This document shows, one piece after another, positions 43,757 through 52,287 of a stretch of 64,000 bases of DNA. The notes below the pieces were generated by a model, which saw nothing but the letters and a program-made list of their open reading frames with translations, made no database searches and had not been told where the DNA came from. A program made the translations under genes and the position numbers. The DNA is taken from NCBI GenBank assembly GCA_947500385.1, contig CANMSA010000006.1:1-64000 (forward strand), read 5' to 3'. This DNA is from an uncultured Flavobacteriaceae bacterium. Its GTDB lineage: Bacteria; Bacteroidota; Bacteroidia; Flavobacteriales; Flavobacteriaceae. Every line of letters begins with the position of its first letter. Within the stretch, counting starts at the first letter, position 1.

Positions 43757-44389
43757 TTATGAAGAGTACTCTAACTCTCGAAGTTTTCGTAATGCTTCCG
43801 ACTTGGAGTTGACGTCTAACTTTAAGTAAATGTTCTGTATATGAAAGTTGATGGCACTTGCAGTTACAAATAATTTTTCGGCAATGGTCTTATAGGTAGC
43901 TCCTTGACTTAGATAATCGATTACCTGATTTTCGCGTTCCGAAAAACGATCATAGGTTTTTCGTTGGAACATGGCGATGATTTTTTTGGCAATGTCATTA
44001 CTAAGGGTGGCTCCTTCACTCTTAATACCATCAAGGGCGTTGTAGAACGTTCGTTCGTTCACCGGTTTGGTAAGGTAACCATTGGCCGAGTTTTTAAAGG
44101 CCTTCTTTACCAATTCAAAATCGTTTTGAGTACTTAGCATAATAATTTTCGTCTTGGGATCTTTAAGTCGATAACGTTTGATTGCTTCGATACCACAACC
44201 GTCGGGCAACTCTACTTCCGAGAAAATAATGTCGGGTCGAAGACGGTCGTATACTGCCAAGGCAGCTTGGGTTGATTCGTAAATACCTACTAAGGTATAT
44301 TCCAAATACATGTCAAAATAGTTTTTGTACGCTTGGTGCATAGATCGATTGTCGTCTACCACCATAATCTTTAGGGCGTTGAAATTCAT
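43757..44389 (-). CDS. LuxR-type response regulator with Glu at the phospho-acceptor site
   Basis: A 210-residue two-domain regulator. The receiver domain (5-120) keeps the acidic pocket VVDDN (10-14), the LST Ser/Thr position and the TKP Lys, but the phospho-acceptor position reads Glu58 (PDIIFSEVELPDG where PDxxxxDxxMP is usual; codon GAA). The LuxR-type HTH follows (about 145-205: FSERENQVIDYLSQGATYKTIAEKLFVTASAINFHIQNIYLKL). Glu mimics phospho-Asp in several regulators, so it may act without a kinase. No sensor kinase gene is adjacent. CTTACC/GGTAAG boxes flank the gene on both sides and may be its sites. Confidence 0.9.
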   Translation of the reverse strand: MNFNALKIMVVDDNRSMHQAYKNYFDMYLEYTLVGIYESTQAALAVYDRLRPDIIFSEVELPDGCGIEAIKRYRLKDPKTKIIMLSTQNDFELVKKAFKNSANGYLTKPVNERTFYNALDGIKSEGATLSNDIAKKIIAMFQRKTYDRFSERENQVIDYLSQGATYKTIAEKLFVTASAINFHIQNIYLKLDVNSKSEALRKLRELEYSS

Positions 44390-45078
44390 GGGGTGGGGGT
44401 TTTGCCGCTTACCCTGGTGTTTTTAGGGTTTGGATCAGGTAAGCGAAGTGGGTTTGGGCACTATGGTTTTACAAAGCTGCGTGGTCGAGCTCTGTTGACA
44501 TTAGTATGTACGGGGGTAATGCATGGCATTGGGTTTGTACCATGATCAACTATTCATCCTCACAATAGGTAAGCAGGTATCACAATAGAAAACGACTATT
44601 GCTACAACATACTATCGAATAGCGATTGGGAATTACACTTGTGTAAAACTAATGGGGTCGGTATGTAACGGCTAGGAAGCTAGCGTTCGTAAAAAGCGTG
44701 CGGATCGCACTTGCGAGAGAGAATTTTGTTGGGTAACAGTGTCTCGTTAACTTCGCTGGAATAGGATATTGAACTACTCCTTTTGTTTTGGTTTAAGTGG
44801 GCAAACGTTTTCATGTAGTGGGGGATTTGGGTTGTACATTATCGTTGATGCTCTTACTGATTCAAACATAGTAAAATTTCATTTACACCTAGAATAGGGG
44901 GTATAATTTTCGTCCAACTACATGATTTTGGGTATTTTGAGTGACGTTCATCGATGATTTAAAAAAAGGATCGATGAAGTGCTTAGATCTTTCCTATAGG
45001 TGCGTTAGGTTTTTTGTGCATTTCTAAAGCTTCTAAAGCAACTATGTCATTCTCGGAAGGTCTTTTTTTTGACTAAAA
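44390..45078. other. Long non-coding stretch upstream of the response regulator
   Basis: No reading frame with coding character lies on either strand. It contains GCTTACC (44407-44413) and GGTAAGC (44438-44444), an inverted pair 18-55 bp before the regulator's start, and GGTAAGC again at 44568-44574. A minus-strand -7-like TATGTTTG lies at 44863-44870 without a matching -33. Otherwise nothing recognised; it could hold a long 5' leader or a small RNA. Confidence 0.5.
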
Positions 45079-45111
45079 AGAAAATAGCGGGGACGAACCC
45101 CGCTATTTTTT
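45079..45111. terminator. Rho-independent terminator downstream of the SprF-SPOR gene
   Basis: Perfect 12-bp stem AAAATAGCGGGG / CCCCGCTATTTT with a 5-nt loop and T/A runs on both sides, 58 bp past the stop of the minus-strand gene. Confidence 0.88.
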
Positions 45112-45168
45112 CCTAGTCTTCCCACTTGAAAACTAGGACCCACTAACCCAATGTGATATTCTTCGTTC

Positions 45169-47310
45169 CTAATTAAAGGAGGTATTTGCTACGATAGTTG
45201 AATTATCGGCTACTTCCATAATCCATTTTTCATCGTTATATTTTCCATCTAAATGTGAAACATAGGCTTCTTTGGCGTCAGATTTATAATTGAAATCGGC
45301 CAGGTAAACGTAATGCAACCCATTCTCTTTGTTATAAAATTGCTTGGGGTTCAATCCCTTTTTCTTTAAGGTTTCCATAAAGGCGACCAAGTATTTCTTA
45401 GTCTTGTACACATTTGCAATTACATAGTACCCAGACTTTACCCCGATGGTATTTGATTGGCCCAATACTTTAATGGGGAGCGCCCTGTACGCTTTCTTAT
45501 CCGCGGTGGTAATCTTTTCTGCCGGCACCTTCATAGGCTTACTGGCAGCGGTTACGGCAGTTGCTTTGGAAAGCGATGTATACGGCTTCATTGCTTTGCC
45601 GGTCAACTCCTTTTCAGGTGCCATAGCCGTTTTGCCCTGATCGGCCTTGCCTAACACCTCTTTTTTAACTGTTTTTGGTGCGCCGGTAATGGTATTGACC
45701 ATTGCCGTTGAGGGGGCAGACACGTTTTTAGCCGTTTTTTTAACCCCCACCTTATCCGCTACGGTCGCCGTGGTTTTATCGGCTTTTGTGTAAGCCGTAG
45801 TTAACTTGCGTACGGTCTTTTTATCCATGTCAATACTGGCAAAACTGGGAAGGCCTGCAAAATCGGCCCTGCTGATAGAGCGCTTTTCCAATTTTAGGGG
45901 TGTTGCTCTTTCAGGCCTTTTTTCCGTATTGGCCAATAGGGTTGGCTCCTGTTTTCCTGCTACCTTTATTTGTGCGGATACATTTTGCTTAACGTCATTT
46001 CTTAAAAGTAGCACCATTGATTTAAAATGTTTTTCCATGGCCAGGGCACGCGATTCTTCTATGGAGTCCTGTCGAATCATTAGTTCATCCAAGATCAAAC
46101 GATTCTCATAAGCCAAGGAATGTTCTTTTTGAGGTTCAAATTCGGCTTTTTGGTTCCTCTTGGTACGCCGTTTCTTTTTCTTGTCATTGCCGGCTAATTG
46201 CGATTCTTTGTTGTTAAGGTCGTCTTGTCTTTTCTGCTCATAGGCCGCTCCTGCGGCAGCCAGTAGTTTGTTATCGGCCTGGAGGCGTAAAATTTGTTCT
46301 TCGTAATTTCGAATGATTCGATCTACCTTCTCATCATCGGAGTTGGACGCATAGGCACCAGGGCTCTCATTTCCTTTAAAGGTATAGGCCAATGATATTT
46401 CATGGTTCCAACCAAGGTCGGCATCATCTTGTCGCAGGTCTTTCTCCAATAAGTATCCGATCGACATTTTTTTACTCAAATTAAAACCAAGTCCGGTCGA
46501 AAGACCATAGGTGTCATCATAGGTAGCCTGTATCCATCCATAGCTCGGTAGGTCTAATAACATAGAACCAATATAGGCAAGGTTCCCATCGTCCTTTTTC
46601 CCCAATCGTATCAATGGCATAAGACGAGCGTTCGCGAATAGTCCCCTAGTAGCCATAAAGGAATGGTTGTACTGTAACGAGGCCTTTAAACTTTCCCCAT
46701 TAAGGCTGGTCAAGAAACTGTTCGATGTTTGGTTGTATCGAAAAAAGTCTTCAGCGTACAATCCAAAGTCGAACTTTCCGATCGATAAGGTTACTCCTGG
46801 TTGTATGGCCAGTTTGTTTTCCCTGCGAGATTCCGACAATTCGCGGTCTTCCTGGGAGACAACAACTCGATTTTTATTCAGACCTTCATTAAAATACGTA
46901 ATGTTGGTACCAAATGCCAGCCTACTCTTGGAGCCAAGGCGAATCGATTTTGCGTAGTTTGCGTTAAACCCGAATTCTTGCACAACACCGGAAGATTGAC
47001 TGTATACGCTTATTCCCAGTGCGGTGTTGTCATTTACCTTATTGCTAAAGCCTATAAAATAATTTTGACTATTGTCCTCAAAGGCTGCATATTGGTTCCT
47101 GTGAAGAATGTTGATGTAAGATTTGTTTTCCCGTACCAATGAAAAGGTAGGGTTAATCAAAAAACGATTAAAAAATAATTGATTGTGGTATGCACTTTTG
47201 GTGGTTAATTCTGCACCTGTTTCCTGACCGTATACGGCCTGTTTACCAAGAAACGCGAAAAAAAGTAGCAGCAAGCATATCATTTGTGGGGTAGTGAATT
47301 TGCAACTCAT
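45169..47310 (-). CDS. PorP/SprF-family outer-membrane protein fused to a SPOR domain
   Basis: A 713-residue protein. Signal peptide ends VYGQ (29). Residues about 30-312 are a PorP/SprF barrel (FNRFLINPTFSLV, RNQYAAFEDNSQNYFIGFSN, alternating strands to EISLAYTFKG), the outer-membrane docking protein linked to T9SS effectors and gliding adhesins. A coiled-coil segment (325-430) and a long Lys/Ala/Thr-rich linker (430-610) follow, then a C-terminal SPOR-like domain (about 624-702: VKSGYYVIANVYKTKKYLVAFM, YYVYLADF-type strands), which in other proteins binds peptidoglycan. It could tie an outer-membrane T9SS platform to the cell wall. The PD40 gene lies 237 bp upstream on the same strand. Confidence 0.82.
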   Translation of the reverse strand: MSCKFTTPQMICLLLLFFAFLGKQAVYGQETGAELTTKSAYHNQLFFNRFLINPTFSLVRENKSYINILHRNQYAAFEDNSQNYFIGFSNKVNDNTALGISVYSQSSGVVQEFGFNANYAKSIRLGSKSRLAFGTNITYFNEGLNKNRVVVSQEDRELSESRRENKLAIQPGVTLSIGKFDFGLYAEDFFRYNQTSNSFLTSLNGESLKASLQYNHSFMATRGLFANARLMPLIRLGKKDDGNLAYIGSMLLDLPSYGWIQATYDDTYGLSTGLGFNLSKKMSIGYLLEKDLRQDDADLGWNHEISLAYTFKGNESPGAYASNSDDEKVDRIIRNYEEQILRLQADNKLLAAAGAAYEQKRQDDLNNKESQLAGNDKKKKRRTKRNQKAEFEPQKEHSLAYENRLILDELMIRQDSIEESRALAMEKHFKSMVLLLRNDVKQNVSAQIKVAGKQEPTLLANTEKRPERATPLKLEKRSISRADFAGLPSFASIDMDKKTVRKLTTAYTKADKTTATVADKVGVKKTAKNVSAPSTAMVNTITGAPKTVKKEVLGKADQGKTAMAPEKELTGKAMKPYTSLSKATAVTAASKPMKVPAEKITTADKKAYRALPIKVLGQSNTIGVKSGYYVIANVYKTKKYLVAFMETLKKKGLNPKQFYNKENGLHYVYLADFNYKSDAKEAYVSHLDGKYNDEKWIMEVADNSTIVANTSFN

Positions 47311-47547
47311 CTTAGTAAAATTTTATCGTATGTTTCGAATAAGGTTTCGATGAATACCGTAGCGGTACCACTGCTTGTTAAATAATGAAAGGTTAGGATG
47401 CGACTGTGGGCTTCGCAAAACAAATCACGATTTGGGAACTGCGGGTGGTAACCGGACTATCCTCTTTGATAAATCCGGTGGTTCGGGGGTTTTATAAATC
47501 TATTGATGTAGTTTTTATCAGATCGTCTTATTTTCGAGGGTTGTAGA

Positions 47548-48801
47548 TTACTCATCTTCGAACATCGTACTCGAATAGTCGATCTGTGCCTTGTTAAGGG
47601 CTTCCATCACGTTGTAGTCACGTTCATTGGTGGCAAGGTTACGGTGGGTATTTTCAAAGTTAAATGCAATGGGTTGTACCGAACCTTTATCTTTACCTCG
47701 ATTCGACATCACATAAGCGACCCCTTCTCCTCCTTGAAGTAAAATAGAGAAATCGTCTTCCTTGCTATTGATTTCGCTGCCCATGTTTACCGACCAATCA
47801 ACCTTTTTTCGGCCTACTTGTGCCATGTATACATCAAGACCTCCATACCCTTTTCTGCCTTCAGAAGCAAAGAACAATGTATTGCCGGCGGCAAGATTGG
47901 GATACAGATCATTTTTCTTGGTATTGACCTTTTTCCCAAGGTTTTTGGCCACTCCTAATGAACCGTCTTTGTTTACCGTAGAAACGTAGATATCATATTT
48001 GCCAAAACTACCAGGCATATTTGAGGCGAAAAACAAACGGGTACCGTCACTTGATAGTGATGGATGCATGGCCGAAGCATACTTTGGGCATATTTTCACT
48101 TCCTCAAAGTTTTTCCATTCTCCATTTACTTTGTCCGCCTTGTAAATCTTATGCAACAATTCTTTTTTTGAGAATACTCCGTATTCGGGTTTCACATAAA
48201 CCGATTTTGTAAAATAAGCGGTATTGCCATCGGGAGTAAGCGTAATTGGGGTTTGATAAGCGGTTTCATCTTTTAGTTGAACATCGCTGGGTTTGGCAGC
48301 GGTGTGCTCACCTAACAGCTCATTTTCAAATGCCTTGCCACTGCGCTTCAGAAAAGCAAGGTCTCTGTATTTACTGGTCCGGGGATCTTCGGTCCTTTTA
48401 TTTCTGTTGTCTGTTCGTAATTGATAATCTGCCTGTACCATGGCCAACCAATCTTTGTTGATAGCCCCTCCCGAAACAGTGGGAATGCTCGTTTTTTGCT
48501 TGGCATGCTCATACCGTAATTGGTAGCTACTGCTTAAAACACCGTTTTTACTTACATCTTTTAGCTTATCATACCAAAAAACTGCCGTGTCATACTTTTC
48601 TACTAGGAAATTGGCATTTCCAAGATCTTCGTAAATAGCCTTGTCACTGTAGCCCATCTTTTTAAGTTCTTGATAATGCTCTATTCGTTTAGTGGCTTCT
48701 ATGGCACTAGTGGTCCGCTTGTTTTTCTGGGCCGATACAGAACAGCAGAGAGACATAATAATACAGCCGATAAATGCGTTGTAGGTTAAAGACTTTTTCA
48801 T
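47548..48801 (-). CDS. PD40 (WD40-like) beta-propeller protein, OmpA domain absent
   Basis: A 417-residue exported protein (signal peptide ends VSAQ). A short TPR-like helix pair lies at 37-80 (YEDLGNANFLVEKYDTAVFWYDKL), then PD40 repeats from about 180: LTPDGNTAYFTKS, HPSLSSDGTRLFFASNMPGSFGKYDIYVS, YPNLAAGNTLFFASEGRKGYGGLDVYM and FSILLQGGEGVAYVMSNRG. T9SS-associated proteins of this build (PorE type) normally end in an OmpA peptidoglycan-binding domain; here the chain stops soon after the propeller. It forms a unit with the SprF-SPOR gene and the unknown gene upstream. Confidence 0.85.
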   Translation of the reverse strand: MKKSLTYNAFIGCIIMSLCCSVSAQKNKRTTSAIEATKRIEHYQELKKMGYSDKAIYEDLGNANFLVEKYDTAVFWYDKLKDVSKNGVLSSSYQLRYEHAKQKTSIPTVSGGAINKDWLAMVQADYQLRTDNRNKRTEDPRTSKYRDLAFLKRSGKAFENELLGEHTAAKPSDVQLKDETAYQTPITLTPDGNTAYFTKSVYVKPEYGVFSKKELLHKIYKADKVNGEWKNFEEVKICPKYASAMHPSLSSDGTRLFFASNMPGSFGKYDIYVSTVNKDGSLGVAKNLGKKVNTKKNDLYPNLAAGNTLFFASEGRKGYGGLDVYMAQVGRKKVDWSVNMGSEINSKEDDFSILLQGGEGVAYVMSNRGKDKGSVQPIAFNFENTHRNLATNERDYNVMEALNKAQIDYSSTMFEDE

Positions 48802-49062
48802 AATATATCGATAAAGGGTTAATAATCTTCGACAAAGTTTAGCATTTGATCGATAAGTGTACTTAGCAAAAATTCATAGGTTTTTAGGAAAATAGTACGT
48901 TTTTTGTTAAAATGATAGCATTTCATCGGTAAAAAGCTTCATTACATCCGTAATTTTTATCAAAAAACCATTATCATTGAGATTTTGTCAATGATTTGTG
49001 TAGAAATGTGGTAAAAGTAGAAAGGAGTGGGGGAAAACTATCGAAGTTGGGTATGGAATTCC

Positions 49063-49941
49063 CTATTTTTTTACATTGATGAGAACCGCTTCACAACTTT
49101 TTAAATCGGAATTTAGGATGATGTTTTCCGAAACCGCGCCATCGGTTATTTCTATGGAAACGGTATTAGGGGGGTATTTCCCCAAGTTATGGGCATACAG
49201 GAACAGGTCGTTTGCCTTGGCTGGGTCTAGCTTTAGTTCAAAAGCCTTTTTATAGTAGGTGAGATAATACTTGTATACAATCGCTTCCCCATTGAGGTAG
49301 ATTGATACGATGTCACCATCTTTACGACCGTGGTCCCATATATTGATCGTGATGGTTTCACCATTTACCTCCAGTTCGTTCACATAGGAGATAGCGCGTC
49401 CGTCAAAAGTATTTCTAACGGTTGCTTTTTCAACAGTTTCCTTTTTGTTTTCCCGAACAGGGCGCTTCATACCATTGATGGTAAAAAAGGGAGTAGCGTA
49501 TTTCGCAATGTTCGTGGGGTCATCGGGAAATAGTTCAATACCCATGACCCTATAATTGTTTCCCGTCTGCAGGCTTTTATTCAATCGGATGTTTTTGGCA
49601 AAACGGTTGTTTTCAAAAATACCCAACTCTTGGATGACCATGTCATCTTTTACCAAGTAGAATTGAATGGTCTTGTGAACGGGAATGTTTTTGGTGCTCC
49701 ATGATAATTCGGCTGGCTCTGGAACATTCCATACTGTCTTGCTATTGGGAATCGTAATCTCAATTTGAGTAGGAGGGAGCAACCTTATGATTTGATCGGT
49801 GAAAAAAAGGAGATCGGAATTATACCCTAAAGGGAACGCACTTACAAAACATGTTGTGAATACCAGTAGCAAGCATGATAACCGCTTTGATAAGGGATGC
49901 TTCCGAGAATTGAGCAACTGTATGACTTTCAATAAGAACAT
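49063..49941 (-). CDS. Secreted protein of unknown function in the SprF/PD40 locus
   Basis: A 292-residue protein. The N-terminus has a basic start and a hydrophobic stretch (LSCLLLVFTTCFVSAFPLG) that acts as a signal or anchor. Residues about 60-150 look like a beta-sandwich (IPNSKTVWNVPEPAELSWSTKN, NNRFAKNIRLNKSLQTGNNYRVMGIELF), reminiscent of Ser-Thr-rich GPI/Kre9-like domains; residues 180-285 contain ITINIWDHGRKDGDIVSIYLNG and LFLYAHNLGKYPPNTVSIEI, a pattern seen in small surface proteins of Bacteroidota. No enzyme motif. Co-orientation with the PD40 and SprF-SPOR genes suggests the same complex. Gap 48802-49062 is AT-rich with nothing recognised. Confidence 0.7.
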   Translation of the reverse strand: MFLLKVIQLLNSRKHPLSKRLSCLLLVFTTCFVSAFPLGYNSDLLFFTDQIIRLLPPTQIEITIPNSKTVWNVPEPAELSWSTKNIPVHKTIQFYLVKDDMVIQELGIFENNRFAKNIRLNKSLQTGNNYRVMGIELFPDDPTNIAKYATPFFTINGMKRPVRENKKETVEKATVRNTFDGRAISYVNELEVNGETITINIWDHGRKDGDIVSIYLNGEAIVYKYYLTYYKKAFELKLDPAKANDLFLYAHNLGKYPPNTVSIEITDGAVSENIILNSDLKSCEAVLINVKK

Positions 49942-50076
49942 GCTAAAAAACTTCTTGCTTGTATCAATTGTGACATTAAATCCTGACTAATAACGCAACG
50001 TCAAATACACCCGCATATTGTTGTTAAGGCCCGTAATTACAAGTATTTAGGTGGTTTAGAGGGATATACGAAAGGC

Positions 50077-50098
50077 TTTGTAATCTTTGGATTACAAA
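50077..50098. repeat. Perfect 9-bp palindromic hairpin in an intergenic region
   Basis: TTTGTAATC and GATTACAAA are separated by a 4-nt loop, within the 567-bp gap 49942-50508. Apart from this, a 29-codon ORF and the terminator at 50472-50509, the gap shows nothing recognised. Confidence 0.4.
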
Positions 50099-50230
50099 AC
50101 ATATTTGATCTACGTTTTCAAACGCATACACGCTGCCAAGGATGGGCACCTTTTGCCAAAAAAGGCGTTTACCTAATTTCGTTTTACGTACTGTACCGTA
50201 TATCGAAGGATTCTTAATAGCACAAAATTC

Positions 50231-50320
50231 TTAGAAAAAAAGAATATAAATTGCCCATATAAAACAGAAGCCGCAAAAGAAATAGACCAAGTAGTCGTTC
50301 AATGTAGTTTTTTCATTCAT
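50231..50320 (-). CDS. Very small membrane protein (29 aa)
   Basis: A 29-codon frame: polar start MNEKTTLNDYLVYF, then a single hydrophobic segment FCGFCFIWAIYILFF ending at TAA. The hydrophobic part is long enough for one membrane span, and the start is a standard ATG. It lies alone in a 567-bp gap on the same strand as the unknown secreted protein gene downstream. No homologue was recognised; chance is possible but a polar head followed by an uninterrupted span is unusual for random sequence. Confidence 0.45.
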   Translation of the reverse strand: MNEKTTLNDYLVYFFCGFCFIWAIYILFF

Positions 50321-50471
50321 AAGATTTGGTTTACTTATTTATAACCAATAAGTGATGGTAAACTACGATTTCGTTCGTGGAAAAGAATAAATATTCGATT
50401 TGTGGTCTAAAAATCGGTCAAGGGTACGTTTTTTCCGAGAACTTGAAGTTACTAAGAACCTGTAAATCATT

Positions 50472-50509
50472 AAAAAGCGACCGTTCATCGAAGATTTCGG
50501 TTGCTTTTT
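50472..50509 (-). terminator. Candidate terminator of the Tat-exported aminotransferase gene
   Basis: AAAAAGCGACCG (50472-50483) and CGGTTGCTTTTT (50498-50509) form a 12-bp stem with one G-T pair (A-C mismatch on the minus strand) and a 14-nt loop; an A/T run flanks it. It directly follows the stop of the minus-strand gene. Confidence 0.55.
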
Positions 50510-51621
50510 TAACCCATTACCTTGGTCAAGGCTTTTCTGAACTGTTCCATCTCGGTCATTTTACCGGTGCTAATACGTGCCCATTCGTAAAATGGAGGGA
50601 AAGGTCTGCCGATCAAAACATTTTCCGATGCCATTTCCTTGATCAGGGTATCAATGGGGCGACCGGTCTTAAAGAAAACAAAATTGGTATGCGATTTTAT
50701 ATGATGTAGGTTCAACGCATCCAATGTTTTATAGAGGTGTTTTTTGGCCTCTTCATTTTTTGCAAGGCTAAACTTGTAAAATTCATCATCTCGTAGTGCT
50801 TCTTTTGCGGCGGCAATGGCCAAAATATTCGTATTGGCCATAACACTGCCCTTAAGTCTTTTAGCGATGTCGGGCCTTGCAATAAGATACCCTATACGTA
50901 GCCCCGCAAGACCGAATACTTTCGAAAAAGTTTTGGAAACGATCACATTACGTCCTTCTTTAACCAGTTCCACCATTGAAGGGTAGTCGGGTTCCGTAAT
51001 AAAATCATAGTAGGCTTCATCGCTGAAAACCATGGCTTTGTTATCTACCGACTGGCAGAAGTCTCTTAATTTATCTTTGTTCAATAAAGTGCCCGTAGGG
51101 TTGTTCGGGTTGCAAATAAAAACAAGCCCCGTATTTCCGTTGATCCGTTTCTCCATTTCCTCAAGGTCATGCCCAAGGGTTTCATCCACGGGAACGCGGT
51201 GTACATGTGCCCCGAAGTTTTCGGCATATCGAAGCATTGCCTGAAAGGTAGGATCGGCAGCAACTAGTTCCTTACCATGCAACCCATAGGTAAGTCCTAC
51301 GGCTTTAAGCCCTTCCGTTGAACCACCGGTGACCACTACATGGTCTTTGGTTACGCCTTCTTTTTCAGCGATCATGGCAACTAAACCTGCCAGCGACTGA
51401 AAAGGATACCTGCAGGCGGTATCAAAGGTACTGGTAATAGCGTCCCGTACCCGTTGTGAAGGCCCGAATGGATTTTCGTTTGAATTTAGTTTGGCAAGTG
51501 AATTTGGCGGCCCGAACGTTTGTGGTGCCGCAAGGGAAAAGGCATTTACGCCCCCAAGAAGGGCAAATCCGCCCGAAAGGCTCATGGTGCGCAGCCATTG
51601 TCTTCGATCTATATTTCTCAT
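50509..51621 (-). CDS. Tat-signal PLP-dependent aminotransferase (HisC-like)
   Basis: A class I/II aminotransferase of 370 residues from the ATG at 51621; a start at 51651 would add ten residues before the twin-arginine leader and is less likely. The leader reads MRNIDRRQWLRTMSLSGGFA, with RRQWLR as Tat motif. The catalytic core follows: SNENPFGPSQRVRDA, GGSTEGLKAVGLTYG, FICNPNNPTGTLL, VFSDEAYYDF and VSKTFSKVFGLAGLRIGYLIA with the PLP Lys. HisC-like folds act in the cytoplasm; a Tat leader implies export of the folded, cofactor-loaded enzyme. The substrate is unknown and there are no histidine-pathway genes around it. Confidence 0.85.
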   Translation of the reverse strand: MRNIDRRQWLRTMSLSGGFALLGGVNAFSLAAPQTFGPPNSLAKLNSNENPFGPSQRVRDAITSTFDTACRYPFQSLAGLVAMIAEKEGVTKDHVVVTGGSTEGLKAVGLTYGLHGKELVAADPTFQAMLRYAENFGAHVHRVPVDETLGHDLEEMEKRINGNTGLVFICNPNNPTGTLLNKDKLRDFCQSVDNKAMVFSDEAYYDFITEPDYPSMVELVKEGRNVIVSKTFSKVFGLAGLRIGYLIARPDIAKRLKGSVMANTNILAIAAAKEALRDDEFYKFSLAKNEEAKKHLYKTLDALNLHHIKSHTNFVFFKTGRPIDTLIKEMASENVLIGRPFPPFYEWARISTGKMTEMEQFRKALTKVMG

Positions 51622-51708
51622 CTGATGTTGGTTATGGGAAATAAGATACAAATAATACTGCTAGCTATTGAGATGGCTGGGCGCTAAAAAGGTATTAAGC
51701 AGCTTGTA

Positions 51709-52272
51709 TTACAGAAGAAACTCTTCGTTTCCGGAATCTGCTTCTTCTATTTTTGATACGGTAAAAAGATCTTTTAAGATATACAGGGCTACAATTACAA
51801 TACCGCTCACCAATAAAACGTTGGCGAATTGCCAATGTAAAACTTTCATGAGTCCGCCCATAATGATAGAGAGCGTACCGAATACCATTGCTATGTTCCA
51901 CCATATTTGCAAGGGACTGTTCTTTGTATGTCGGTCTTCATCCATGAAATAAGCAGTTCCTTCCATGATGAACCAAACAATGAATGAAATACCTGTAACT
52001 ATTTGAAATAAAAGTGTATAGGGGAGGTCTAGCATCCTAAAAACACCGTTGGTGCTCCAAAAAACGACCAAAATCAATTTTACATAATCCAAGAATTGTT
52101 TCTCCGATTTTTTCCAAAAACGCAGGCAATAAAATAAAACGATCGAAACAAAACCTGTAATGACGATGACCTTCGCATAGGGCCATTGTACAATTCTTGC
52201 TAACATGCCCAGTAACAAAACGGCTACTGCTATTCTTAAAGGGGCCTTAAGTATTTTTTTTCTACGAGACAT
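51709..52272 (-). CDS. GldL-related membrane protein
   Basis: A 187-residue protein with about five transmembrane helices. Two related motifs, ARIVQWPYAKVIVITGF (about residues 25-41) and GGLMKVLHWQFANVLLVSGI (about 140-159), resemble the G-x-L-F-K-I-x-H-W-P-x-A-x-x-M-L-I-I-G signature of GldL, a motor component of the gliding/T9SS machinery. It lacks the long cytoplasmic coiled-coil tail of true GldL. Function unknown. It lies 15 bp downstream of the small nuclease-like gene and is probably cotranscribed with it. Confidence 0.72.
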   Translation of the reverse strand: MSRRKKILKAPLRIAVAVLLLGMLARIVQWPYAKVIVITGFVSIVLFYCLRFWKKSEKQFLDYVKLILVVFWSTNGVFRMLDLPYTLLFQIVTGISFIVWFIMEGTAYFMDEDRHTKNSPLQIWWNIAMVFGTLSIIMGGLMKVLHWQFANVLLVSGIVIVALYILKDLFTVSKIEEADSGNEEFLL

Positions 52273-52287
52273 GTGTTTGGTTTTAAG

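Noticed and set aside
45446-45654. Short plus-strand frames opposite the linker of the SprF-SPOR protein
   Set aside because: Low-complexity Lys/Ala/Thr coding sequence gives hydrophobic-looking antisense frames; no start context or neighbours support them.
47451-47479. ACCGGA/TCCGGT pair upstream of the SprF-SPOR gene
   Set aside because: Only 6-bp arms with a 17-bp loop and no T-run; not convincing as terminator or operator.
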